Source: JAFGHJ01 sp964523975
GTDB lineage: Bacteria; Hydrothermota; UBA3072
Reading direction: 5' to 3'
Assembly (NCBI GenBank): GCA_964523975.1
Contig: CAZGBM010000026.1
Location: 1 to 24,596, forward strand
DNA length: 24,596 nt
The notes beneath the pieces were generated by a model that worked only from the letters and a program-made list of their open reading frames with translations, made no database searches and was not told where the DNA came from. Below, in pieces: positions 6,454 to 12,806 of the stretch (its first letter is position 1; each line of letters starts with the position of its first letter). Position numbers and translations under genes: made by a program.

Positions 6454-7665
6454 TTATGTTTTAAGTTTTTTCTTCTTAACTGCGGGAAAAAGCAAATTAT
6501 TCAATATCAACCTATAACCGGGTGAATTTTTATGAAATTCCAGATAAGTGGGTGGGTCACCTACAAGGTGAGTATAATCTTCAGGGTCATGACCTCCAAG
6601 GAAGGAAAAGCTGCCTTTACCGCAATCTCCGTATATATACTTAACTTCATTAGTATTTGGATGATCAGCCAAAACAATAACATCAACCTTTAACTTTTCC
6701 CGGTTAAAACCTGTATCCTGACCAAGAAACTCTTTTATTCTGTCGGTGTGATTCTGGGTTAGGATTGCTGGAATTATATCTCTTTTTGCCATAAAAGTCC
6801 GGAGGAAAAAATAACTGTTTTTACCTCTCTGGAGCGTAAGTTGAGTAATGTCTACGTCCGAATGCTCATAAATATTGATGGATGTTATAAGATTTATATC
6901 TTTAAGAAAAAGAGTATTGTTATAATTCGCTTTCTTTCTAAAGTTCGGGTCTATCCCATCTCCATCGATCTGGGGCGGAACTATATCCACGCCATAAAAT
7001 GTAAGAGCAATATCAAGAGTAATCGGAGCGGAACACATGGCAAACAAAAATCCCCCTTCGGAAACGTATTTCTTTATCCTCTCGGCAACATCGTGTTTCA
7101 TTTGCCATACCTTGTGGTAATTTAAACTACGTGCTTTTCTCTCGTTAATCTTGACCGCTTCCCTATACCAGGAAGAAGCTGCGTAATTTCGATAGAATTT
7201 ACCATATTGTCCGGTGAAATCCTCGTGATGAAGGTGCAACCAGTCATAACCCGCAAGCGCACCCTGGAGAATATCATCATCCCAGACCCTCTCATAAGGA
7301 ACTCCGGCATACTCAAGGGCAAGCACAACTGCATCATCCCAGGGCCCTTCCGTTTCGGGTATATATACGGCGACTCTGGGCGCTTTTTCCAATTTAACTC
7401 TCTCCATATTTTCTCTCTCGATTGTCGCGTAGATTTCGTTTAGTTCATCGTCACTTATCCAAAAAGAAGTCACTCCCCTTCGGTCCGCTTCTTTTTTTAT
7501 ACCTTCAAGTCCGGGAAGGAGAAAACTTCCTCCTCTGTAATTAAGAAGCCATTCGGCATTAAGCCCTTCCTTTAAAACCCAGTAAGTAAGACCATATGCT
7601 TTCAAGTGGTCTGTCTGCTCGTTGTCCATTGGAATTAATAAACTTGCAATAATTATAAAAAGCAT
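6454..7665 (-). CDS. Conserved FCB-group protein often annotated 'asparagine synthetase B' (function unknown)
   Basis: A 403-residue protein. It matches, as I recall it, a family well conserved in Bacteroidetes and relatives that carries the label asparagine synthetase B without having the usual AsnB architecture (no N-terminal Cys2 amidotransferase domain, no PPi-loop SGGxDS motif). Characteristic stretches are IPMDNEQTDHLKAYGLTYW (11-29), LNYRGGSF (41-48), PWDDAV (108-113), YDWLHLHHEDFTGQYGKF (140-157), GGFLFAMCSAP (194-204), DGDGIDPN and GGHDPEDYTHLVGDPP with NSPGYRLILNNLLFP near the end. The His/Asp-rich blocks and the FAMCS turn suggest a metal- or ThuA/amidotransferase-like fold, which is inference. 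The first 11 residues are hydrophobic and may be a remnant of the signal peptide seen in relatives; an in-frame TAA lies directly before the ATG, so no earlier start is possible. Function and location are unproven. Confidence 0.7.
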   Translation of the reverse strand: MLFIIIASLLIPMDNEQTDHLKAYGLTYWVLKEGLNAEWLLNYRGGSFLLPGLEGIKKEADRRGVTSFWISDDELNEIYATIERENMERVKLEKAPRVAVYIPETEGPWDDAVVLALEYAGVPYERVWDDDILQGALAGYDWLHLHHEDFTGQYGKFYRNYAASSWYREAVKINERKARSLNYHKVWQMKHDVAERIKKYVSEGGFLFAMCSAPITLDIALTFYGVDIVPPQIDGDGIDPNFRKKANYNNTLFLKDINLITSINIYEHSDVDITQLTLQRGKNSYFFLRTFMAKRDIIPAILTQNHTDRIKEFLGQDTGFNREKLKVDVIVLADHPNTNEVKYIYGDCGKGSFSFLGGHDPEDYTHLVGDPPTYLEFHKNSPGYRLILNNLLFPAVKKKKLKT

Positions 7666-7672
7666 TTATAAA

Positions 7673-7700
7673 AAAGTACCTTTGTTACACGATAAGTCAA
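7673..7700 (-). promoter_or_regulatory. Possible promoter of the AsnB-like gene, near-leaderless
   Basis: The minus strand has TTGACT (7700-7695), a 16-base spacer and TACTTT (7678-7673), a poor -10 box. The predicted start is at about 7666-7665, the A of the ATG. No Shine-Dalgarno sequence lies close to the start. The -35 match is good, the -10 match weak. Confidence 0.4.
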
Positions 7701-7989
7701 GTGCAGACTGCCACAAAGACACTAAGGCACAAAACCCCACCCTACAACCCATAATTTATTTTTTCACATGTAGATAATGTAGAACCTGTAGTTTTTTATT
7801 TGTTTTTATTTCTATATTAACTACATGCCCTACATGTTAGAAAAATTTGGGGATGTAGGTGGTTTTTTAAACAACAAAAATAAAAATCCTGTAAATCCAG
7901 TAAATCCTGTCCAAATATCTGGGCTTTGGGGGGATGAATTTAGCTAAAAAAAATCCCTTCCAATCTGCGTTCATCTGCGTCCTATTAAA
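7701..7989. repeat. Intergenic repeats between hypB-like and AsnB-like genes
   Basis: No gene is visible. The stretch holds an R4 unit (CCACAAAGACACTAAGGCAC, 7711-7730), a block rich in CTACATG/CATGTAG units (7767-7840), a block ending in AAATCCTGTAAATCC...AATCCTGTCC (about 7885-7912) and an R5 unit (ATCTGCGTTCATCTGCGTCC, 7962-7981) just past the ATPase stop codon. Positions 7821-7916 form one long unit that recurs at 12692-12787. Confidence 0.6.
7821..7916 (+). repeat. Long dispersed repeat, copy A (second copy at 12692-12787)
   Basis: About 96 bases starting CTACATGCCCTACATGTTAG and running through GAAAAATTTGGGGATGT, TTTTAAACAACAAAAATAAA and ATCCTGTAAATCC match 12692-12787 closely in the same orientation, including bases between the palindromic cores. 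Confidence 0.75.
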
Positions 7990-8730
7990 TTAAAAAATAT
8001 CCGGGTTATCGGAAATTATGTTCTTTAAATCTCTTGCAAATTGTGTTTTTAAGAGCTTGTCAATGTTTCCTAAAAAAGACTCATACTCATTGTCAAAATC
8101 TATTTTACCTAAAAAAGGAACACCAAGGGATACCAATTTATTAACTTTTTCATCTCTTTCGGAAAATACAATATTCTCAATAACTCCAATTACCTTCTTC
8201 ACCGATTCTTTACTCATCCTTATGACCTTTTTAAGGGTTTCCAGGGTTAACTTCGATTGATTCCCTACCATAATAAATTCTATGTTCTTCATTACTCTTA
8301 TAACATCTAAAGTCACATCTCCGATACCCGGAGGCATATCGACAATCAGATAATCCAGAGAACCCCATCTTGTTATAGCCAGTAGTTCGATAATCGCATT
8401 CGAAAAGTCTTCTCCCCTAAAAGGTAACGGATTTTCTCCAGCGAAATAAACAATAGACATAAATTTAATTCCATTTACTAAAGGTGGAATAATACCCTTT
8501 TCCTCTTCCGGAAAAACATCCTCCAGACCAAGAATCAAATGGTCGGAAGGTCCGCTTAAATCGAGGTCTAAAAGTCCTACTTTCTTACCCGTCTCTTTAA
8601 GTACTAAAGCAAGCATAGAAGCTACAGAACTCTTCCCCACACCTCCTTTCCCACCGGAAACCGCGATTATCTTCTTGATATCGGATAATCTCTCATCAAT
8701 CACATTAAATCTCGGATCCATAAAAATCAA
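7990..8730 (-). CDS. Mrp/MinD-type P-loop ATPase, probable archaeal-type HypB (HypA partner)
   Basis: A 246-residue SIMIBI-class ATPase with a deviant Walker A (SGGKGGVGKSS, 25-35), switch I (LLDLDLSGPSDH, 53-64) and Walker B (LIVDMPPGIGD, 128-138). It contains no cysteine, so it cannot be an iron-sulfur carrier of the Mrp/ApbC type, which needs a CxxC. The overall pattern (DPR..VIDERL..IKKII, PSDHLILGLE, FPEEEKGIIPP, NGIKFMSI, LLAITRW, DYLIVDMPPG) resembles, from memory, the Mrp/MinD-family HypB of Thermococcales, an ATPase that helps HypA acquire nickel for [NiFe] hydrogenase. It lies downstream of hypA on the same strand, which supports that role. Classical HypB is a GTPase of a different family. 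Start uncertain: TTG at 8730 is 4 bases from an AGAGG site, ATG at 8721 is 13 bases from it. Separated from hypA by 183 bases of repeats. Confidence 0.8.
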   Translation of the reverse strand: MIFMDPRFNVIDERLSDIKKIIAVSGGKGGVGKSSVASMLALVLKETGKKVGLLDLDLSGPSDHLILGLEDVFPEEEKGIIPPLVNGIKFMSIVYFAGENPLPFRGEDFSNAIIELLAITRWGSLDYLIVDMPPGIGDVTLDVIRVMKNIEFIMVGNQSKLTLETLKKVIRMSKESVKKVIGVIENIVFSERDEKVNKLVSLGVPFLGKIDFDNEYESFLGNIDKLLKTQFARDLKNIISDNPDIF

Positions 8731-8741
8731 ATTACCTCTTT

Positions 8742-8895
8742 TTTAACAACAAATTGCACAAATAACTTTTTAATTAGCCACTGATTTTCACTGATAAACA
8801 CTGATACCCTTCCCGCCCCATATTCTGTTTTTATTAAAACAACAAAATATTTTTTTAATCCGTGTATTTCCGTGTTCATCCGTGGCTATTTCCTC
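8742..8895 (-). repeat. R1 left arm plus R2 inverted repeat between hypA and hypB-like
   Basis: Positions 8742-8893 closely match 5084-5240, including the non-palindromic middle (ACCCTTCCC, CCATATTCT, TTTATTAAAACAACAAAA). R2 arms are GCCACTGATTTTCACTGATA (about 8777-8796) and CCGTGTTCATCCGTGGC (about 8870-8886). Unlike the earlier copy, the outer R1 right arm and R3 are missing. No gene lies in 8731-8913. Confidence 0.75.
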
Positions 8896-8906
8896 TTTTA
8901 TTATTT

Positions 8907-8920
8907 CCGCATTTTAGCGG
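8907..8920 (-). repeat. Hairpin overlapping the hypA stop codon
   Basis: The minus strand reads CCGC-TAAAAT-GCGG with the hypA stop TAA inside the loop. The surrounding GGCAAAGCCGCTAAAATG resembles GGCGAAACCGCTTAAATG after the mlaE stop (3460-3476), so it is likely a dispersed unit that now supplies the last residues of hypA. Confidence 0.5.
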
Positions 8921-9321
8921 CTTTGCCCTTCTATATATTCAATCCATACTCCCCTGCCTTTTTTCACTTCAAAATCCGGGCTTTTGCACTGGGGACATTT
9001 CGAATAAACCCGAATTACATCGGGGACAAAGTGTACATATTCGGATTCATCTTTATCTAAATCTTTGCTGCTGCGCTCGAAATCCCACTCGAATCCGCAA
9101 ACTCTGCACAGAAAAGAAGCCTTTTCTTCTTCTACTATAAATTCGCACTTTATGTCTTTCAACTTTGAGATCTCATCCAGAGCAGAATTAAAAATATCTT
9201 TTTCCAGCTGCTGCAACTTGCCAATCTTGACAAGAACTTTATCTACTTTTAAAAGATTCTTCTCTTTTTTATATTTCAAAACGGTATTCGCAACCGATTC
9301 AGCTAACGCCCATTCGTGCAA
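8914..9321 (-). CDS. hypA: Hydrogenase/urease nickel incorporation protein HypA
   Basis: A 135-residue nickel metallochaperone that delivers Ni to the [NiFe] hydrogenase large subunit in the cytoplasm. The N-terminus MHEWALAESV carries the nickel-binding H2 and conserved E3; the zinc site is formed by C72-x-x-C75 (FLCRVCGFEW) and C109-x-x-C112 (SKCPQCKSPDF). It is longer than the usual 113-120 residues because of about 20 extra residues (about 80-105) between the two CxxC pairs, as in archaeal HypA with extended zinc loops. The start is TTG at 9321: it places H2 correctly and is 8 bases from a GGAG ribosome site (9333-9330). A good promoter lies 30 bases upstream. The final residues (GQSR) and the stop sit in a repeat hairpin. 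The downstream gene is the Mrp-type ATPase; no hydrogenase genes are in view. Confidence 0.92.
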   Translation of the reverse strand: MHEWALAESVANTVLKYKKEKNLLKVDKVLVKIGKLQQLEKDIFNSALDEISKLKDIKCEFIVEEEKASFLCRVCGFEWDFERSSKDLDKDESEYVHFVPDVIRVYSKCPQCKSPDFEVKKGRGVWIEYIEGQSR

Positions 9322-9349
9322 AATTCACACTCCTTTTTTAAATTATTCG

Positions 9350-9378
9350 AGTATAAATTAATTGGAAGCGAAAGTCAA
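9350..9378 (-). promoter_or_regulatory. Promoter of hypA
   Basis: The minus strand has TTGACT (9378-9373), a 17-base spacer and TATACT (9355-9350). The start site would be near 9343, leaving a leader of about 22 bases that includes the GGAG ribosome site. This is the same box pair, with the same spacing, as the macroglobulin promoter. Confidence 0.8.
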
Positions 9379-9382
9379 GGAG

Positions 9383-9482
9383 NNNNNNNNNNNNNNNNNN
9401 NNNNNNNNNNNNNNNNNNNNNNNNNNNNNNNNNNNNNNNNNNNNNNNNNNNNNNNNNNNNNNNNNNNNNNNNNNNNNNNNNN
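9383..9482. other. Assembly gap of 100 N
   Basis: Exactly 100 undetermined bases, the usual placeholder for a gap of unknown size. It removes the 5' end of the next gene, whose tandem repeats probably caused the break. The true length could be very different. Confidence 0.98.
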
Positions 9483-10745
9483 GTTTACCTGATAAAGACG
9501 GATTCTCTGGGAGATACGCTCTGGACGGGAACTTACGACAGGGATAGTACCTACGATATGGGGTACTCAGTCCAGCAGACGACTGATGGCGGATATATTG
9601 TTGCCGGGGAGACTTGGTCTTACGGTACGGGGATGAATGGCGTTTACCTGATAAAGACGGATTCTCTGGGAGATACGCTCTGGACGGGAACTTACGGCGG
9701 TAGTGAAGGCAGGTCAGTCCAGCAGACTACTGACGGGGGATATATTGTTGCCGGGCTTGCTTGGTCTGACAGTACGGGAGAAGATGTTTACCTGATAAAA
9801 ACGGATTCTCTGGGAGATACGCTCTGGACTAGGACTTACGGCGATAGTACCGACGATTGGGGCTACTCAGTTCAGCAGACAACTGACGGGGGATATATTG
9901 TTGCTGGGTGTATTATTTCTCTCAATGCGGGATACGCCTATGTTTACCTTATAAAGACGGATTCCCTGGGAGATACGCTCTGGACTAGGACTTATGGGGA
10001 CACCAGCTCCAATGGAGCTAACTCAGTTCAGCAGACATCCGATGGTGGATATATTGTTGCCGGGTTTACCGATTCTCGCGGTGCGGGAAGTCTTGATTTC
10101 TATCTTATAAAAACGGATTCTCTGGGAGATACGCTCTGGACTAGGACTTATGGTGGGACTTACGTCGATTTGGGTTACTCGGTCCGGCAGACCACTGACG
10201 GAGGATATATTGTTACCGGATATACGGCTATCGGCGGGTGGAACCGTAAAGTTTATTTAATAAAGACAAATAGTTTGGGGGATACGCTCTGGACAAGGAC
10301 TTACGGGACTTTGGGGAGGGAAGATTATGGCTACTCAGTCCAGCAGACTACTGACGGGGGATATATTGTTGCTGGGTGGACTAAAGGTAACGGGATAGAC
10401 AATTCTCTTGTTTGTCTGATAAAGGTCAACTTCGACGGCAGCGGAGGAATCGAGGAAGAGATAATTCCTAATTTATTGTCATTATCTCCAGCTGATCCGA
10501 ATCCTTTTACTACCAAAACAACCGTTAGTTATGAGCTGACAAATGCGACTAATGTGAATGTCTCAATCTATAACCTACTCGGGCAAGAAGTGAAAAAACT
10601 TTATTCGAGAAATCAATCTTCCGGTATTCATTCCGTTACCTGGGATGGTAGTGGGACCTCTGGAAAACTACCTACCGGAATTTATCTACTCAAGATTAAA
10701 GCAGGAAATCAAGAAGCTTCCTTAAAACTTACGTTTATAAGGTAA
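9483..10745 (+). CDS. Secreted tandem-repeat protein with type IX-like C-terminal sorting domain (5' partial)
   Basis: The frame is open from the gap edge (first codons read VYLIKTDSLGDTLW), giving 420 residues; upstream part, including any signal peptide, is lost in the gap. About six and a half copies of a 48-56-residue unit are seen, each with SVQQTTDGGYIVAG, then a variable Gly/Ser-rich stretch, then VYLIKTDSLGDTLWTRTYG; these resemble beta-propeller-like delta-60/kelch-type repeats. The last unit decays to VCLIKVNFDGSGG. The C-terminus (about the last 80 residues) is LSPADPNPFTTKTTVSYEL ... VSIYNLLGQEVKKL ... GIYLLKIKAG, the typical C-terminal secretion/sorting domain of FCB-group bacteria. 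Nucleotide identity between units is very high in the constant part, so duplication or gene conversion is recent. GC is higher than in the neighbours. A role at the cell surface is inference; the ligand is unknown. Confidence 0.85.
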   Translation, partial: VYLIKTDSLGDTLWTGTYDRDSTYDMGYSVQQTTDGGYIVAGETWSYGTGMNGVYLIKTDSLGDTLWTGTYGGSEGRSVQQTTDGGYIVAGLAWSDSTGEDVYLIKTDSLGDTLWTRTYGDSTDDWGYSVQQTTDGGYIVAGCIISLNAGYAYVYLIKTDSLGDTLWTRTYGDTSSNGANSVQQTSDGGYIVAGFTDSRGAGSLDFYLIKTDSLGDTLWTRTYGGTYVDLGYSVRQTTDGGYIVTGYTAIGGWNRKVYLIKTNSLGDTLWTRTYGTLGREDYGYSVQQTTDGGYIVAGWTKGNGIDNSLVCLIKVNFDGSGGIEEEIIPNLLSLSPADPNPFTTKTTVSYELTNATNVNVSIYNLLGQEVKKLYSRNQSSGIHSVTWDGSGTSGKLPTGIYLLKIKAGNQEASLKLTFIR

Positions 10746-11118
10746 TTGAGTTTGTAGAGTTCGTAGAGTTCATTGGGTTTGTTGGGTTAGGTAAAAAAAT
10801 ACAATAAAAAGGGGTGTGGTAATTAAAGTTTCGGGTTACGAGTTTCGTGTTTCGTGTTAAAAAACCGAAAAAAATTTGTGCAATTTGTTGTTAAAAAAAT
10901 AAGTTAAAATGGGTGGGGTGGGCTTTGTGCTCTTTGTGGTTAGACCAAACACATTAAAAGGGGTGTGATGGGGCTCTGTGCTCTCTGTTTGTTTTTCCCC
11001 TCTGTGTTCTCTGTGGTTAATTTAAGTTTCGTGTTTTGAGTTTCGGGTTTCGAGTTTAAAAAAAATAAAAAATCCTTTTTGATCTGCGTTTATCTGCGTC
11101 CAATTATTGGGTAGGGGT
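10746..11118. repeat. Intergenic repeat cluster after the sorted protein
   Basis: This 373-base gap shows no gene. It holds units like GAGTTTGTAGAGTTCGTAGAG (10748-10768), two stretches rich in GAGTTTCG/GTTTCGTG words (10828-10858 and 11024-11060), part of an R1 arm (ATTTGTGCAATTTGTTGTT, 10874-10892), TTTGTGCTCTTTGTGGTTAG (10924-10943), TCTGTGTTCTCTGTGGTTAA (11001-11020) and R5 (ATCTGCGTTTATCTGCGTCC, 11082-11101). No terminator with a clear U-tract is apparent. Confidence 0.6.
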
Positions 11119-11359
11119 GGCTTTGTGCCTTAGTGTCTTCGTGGCTAATATTACAAAAGGGGGTAGTTGGTGCAAAAATTACCTTGACTTGACTGACTGT
11201 TTTCATTATACTGAATATCGTAGCGAAATAATGCAAATTCAAAAAGACCAGGTTCTAAGTAAAAAAATTTAAGTATTATTAACATTAACTTTTTTATAAA
11301 TTTTGAGGAGGTTGTCAATGAAAAAAGATAAGAAAAAAATTTCGAAAAAAACGACTAAG
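11119..11359 (+). repeat. Duplicated promoter, leader and 5' codons of the macroglobulin gene, copy A
   Basis: These 241 bases match 12807-13046 with roughly 14 differences by eye (about 94% identity). The match covers an R4 repeat, promoter boxes, leader, ribosome site, ATG and the first 14 codons. It ends abruptly after ACGACTAAG; beyond that the sequence is unrelated to the macroglobulin gene. Confidence 0.92.
11184..11212 (+). promoter_or_regulatory. Promoter copy A, upstream of the truncated macroglobulin stub
   Basis: TTGACT (11184-11189), 17-base spacer, TATACT (11207-11212), unchanged from the downstream copy. If active it transcribes into the 3' end of the efflux gene, which is on the opposite strand. 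Confidence 0.7.
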
Positions 11360-11389
11360 CACATATACCGTATTGTCGGAAGTTGTTAA
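11318..11389 (+). pseudogene. Truncated 5' stub of the macroglobulin gene
   Basis: A GAGGAGG ribosome site (11305-11311) precedes ATG at 11318. The first 14 codons (MKKDKKKISKKTTK) equal those of the intact gene at 13005, then the frame runs into unrelated sequence (HIYRIVGSC) and stops at 11387-11389. It is a leftover of the duplication; whether the 23-residue peptide is made is unknown. Confidence 0.75.
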
Positions 11390-11407
11390 GCATACCCTCA
11401 TACATCT

Positions 11408-12325
11408 CTATTCATTTTCTGGTTCTGTATGAATAGATATTAAAGTATTTTCACCGTACGTTTCTTTTAATTTTTCTTCAATTTTATTATTAATTTTATG
11501 AGCTTCAACAATTGAAAAACTATTTGCTACTCTTATATGAATATCTATTACGATATTGTTGCCTATTCGTCTTGTTTTTAAATCATGAGGCTCTATTACA
11601 TCCTCTATGTTTCCGACTATTTTCAAAATATAATTTTCGGTATTTTCATCAAGAGACTCTTCCAATAATTCTTTAATGCTGCCTATAGAAATGTCATAAG
11701 CTACTTTCAATATAAAAAGACTCACAACAACTGCTGCTATTGGATCTAATATTCTCCAAACATTGCCAAGTAAAATTGCTCCACCAATACCCAATAATGT
11801 TCCTGTCGAAGAAAACGCATCAGAACGATGGTGCCACGCATTAGCAATCACTGCTTTGCTTTGTATTTGCTTTCCAACTACGATTGTATATCTATATAAC
11901 CATTCTTTAGTTATTATTGATAATAAAGCAGCAAATAATGCAATAATTCCGGGGGAACCAATGTTCTTTTTTAAAAACAAAACCGAATAAATTTTTTGGG
12001 CACCTGAATAAAAAATACCAATACCTACAAACAATAATGCAACCCCAATTATTACGGCTGCTAATGTCTCAAATTTGCCATGTCCATAATCATGATTTTC
12101 ATCAACAGGTTTCCTTACTATCATAAAATTAATTAATACAACTATATCAGTAACAAAATCCGATAAAGAATGGAAGGCATCGGCTACCATAGCGCTACTT
12201 TTCCCAAAGATACCTGCAAATAATTTTAATGAAGTCAAAATTAAATTAGTAAAAAAACCAACCCAAGTTATATAATTAGCTTTTTTCGCACGATATTCTT
12301 CAATGTTATAATTATTCTCTTTCAT
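11408..12325 (-). CDS. Cation diffusion facilitator (CDF) family metal efflux transporter
   Basis: A 305-residue inner-membrane metal/proton antiporter of the FieF/ZitB/CzcD type. Six membrane helices are expected (about 17-40, 43-70, 87-108, 122-140, 168-186, 190-210), followed by a cytoplasmic metal-binding domain (about 212-305). The transport site is visible as H52 and D56 in helix 2 (DAFHSLSD) and H165 and D169 in helix 5 (AWHHRSDAF), the HD-HD set usually linked to zinc/cadmium; DYGHGKFE (79-86) matches the conserved GHGKxE motif. The gene is more AT-rich than its neighbours, has no strong ribosome site, and sits between two copies of the macroglobulin 5' region, so it looks like an acquired insert. 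It has its own consensus promoter about 190 bases upstream. Metal specificity is inferred from motifs only. Confidence 0.92.
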   Translation of the reverse strand: MKENNYNIEEYRAKKANYITWVGFFTNLILTSLKLFAGIFGKSSAMVADAFHSLSDFVTDIVVLINFMIVRKPVDENHDYGHGKFETLAAVIIGVALLFVGIGIFYSGAQKIYSVLFLKKNIGSPGIIALFAALLSIITKEWLYRYTIVVGKQIQSKAVIANAWHHRSDAFSSTGTLLGIGGAILLGNVWRILDPIAAVVVSLFILKVAYDISIGSIKELLEESLDENTENYILKIVGNIEDVIEPHDLKTRRIGNNIVIDIHIRVANSFSIVEAHKINNKIEEKLKETYGENTLISIHTEPENE

Positions 12326-12453
12326 TTTCTAACATCCATATAAATAACAGATTATATTAATAGTATTTTCATTACAAAATCATTTATATCCTTAAAAAAA
12401 TTCTGACAACTTGTCTATATATGCATTATTGCGCATAAGCTTACAATTTAGAA

Positions 12454-12479
12454 GTATATATGAAGTATTACATATATAC
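12454..12479 (-). promoter_or_regulatory. Perfect 9-bp inverted repeat in the efflux gene leader (possible operator)
   Basis: GTATATATG (12454-12462) and CATATATAC (12471-12479) are exact reverse complements separated by 8 bases. The site lies between the promoter at 12522-12549 and the CDF start. AT-rich ATATATG/CATATAT dyads are typical of ArsR/SmtB-type metal sensors, but a plain RNA hairpin is equally possible. A second, weaker dyad (TATGC ... GCGCATA) lies at 12419-12436. Confidence 0.45.
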
Positions 12480-12521
12480 ATAACTATAGGCGATTTTCCT
12501 TCCCTCAATTCTTATAATTCA

Positions 12522-12549
12522 ATTATAATGAATACTCTCCATCTGTCAA
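12522..12549 (-). promoter_or_regulatory. Consensus promoter of the efflux gene
   Basis: The minus strand has TTGACA (12549-12544), a 16-base spacer and TATAAT (12527-12522), both boxes perfect. The start would be near 12515, giving a leader of about 190 bases before the CDF start codon. A second TATAAT (12356-12351) lies closer but lacks a good -35 box. Confidence 0.7.
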
Positions 12550-12589
12550 TCCTTCCCTCGAGATTCAATGTTAGGGAATAAAAATAAAA

Positions 12590-12806
12590 TCTCTGTGCTC
12601 TTTGTTAATTAGAGTTTCGTGTCTCGAATCTAGAGATTAGTATATTAATAAATCAGTGAATTAGCAAATTAGTAACAAAAAACTATATTATCTACATGTC
12701 CTACATGTTGGAAAAATTTGGGGATGTGAGTGGTGTTTTAAACAACAAAAATAAAATCCTGTAAATCTTGTTAATCCTGTCTAATATATTTGGGGTTGTG
12801 CGGAGG
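12590..12806. repeat. Repeat-filled stretch upstream of the second macroglobulin promoter
   Basis: No gene is visible. It holds CTCTGTGCTCTTTGTTAATT (12591-12610), a run of TTAG/TTAAT words (12630-12675), and the long dispersed repeat copy B at 12692-12787, which closely matches 7821-7916. This native-looking material probably marks the end of the AT-rich insert that carries the efflux gene. Confidence 0.6.

Noticed and set aside
7990..8730. Iron-sulfur carrier Mrp/ApbC
   Set aside because: The protein has no cysteine, so the CxxC that holds the cluster is absent, and its neighbour is hypA.
44..8895. CRISPR array
   Set aside because: The repeats are long, imperfect inverted repeats scattered between genes; there is no regular repeat-spacer spacing and no cas gene.
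8862..9361. Three plus-strand reading frames opposite hypA
   Set aside because: They overlap hypA and the R2 repeat, have no ribosome site and no family resemblance.
9483..10745. CRISPR or noncoding tandem repeat
   Set aside because: The periodicity is protein-coding: one open frame with conserved residues and a C-terminal sorting domain.
12340..12515. NiCo (czcD) riboswitch upstream of the efflux gene
   Set aside because: I do not see the conserved G-rich four-way junction; the leader is very AT-rich.
11360..12590. Insertion sequence or integrative element carrying the CDF gene
   Set aside because: No transposase, integrase or matching terminal inverted repeats are visible; the flanking direct repeats are far longer than transposon target duplications.
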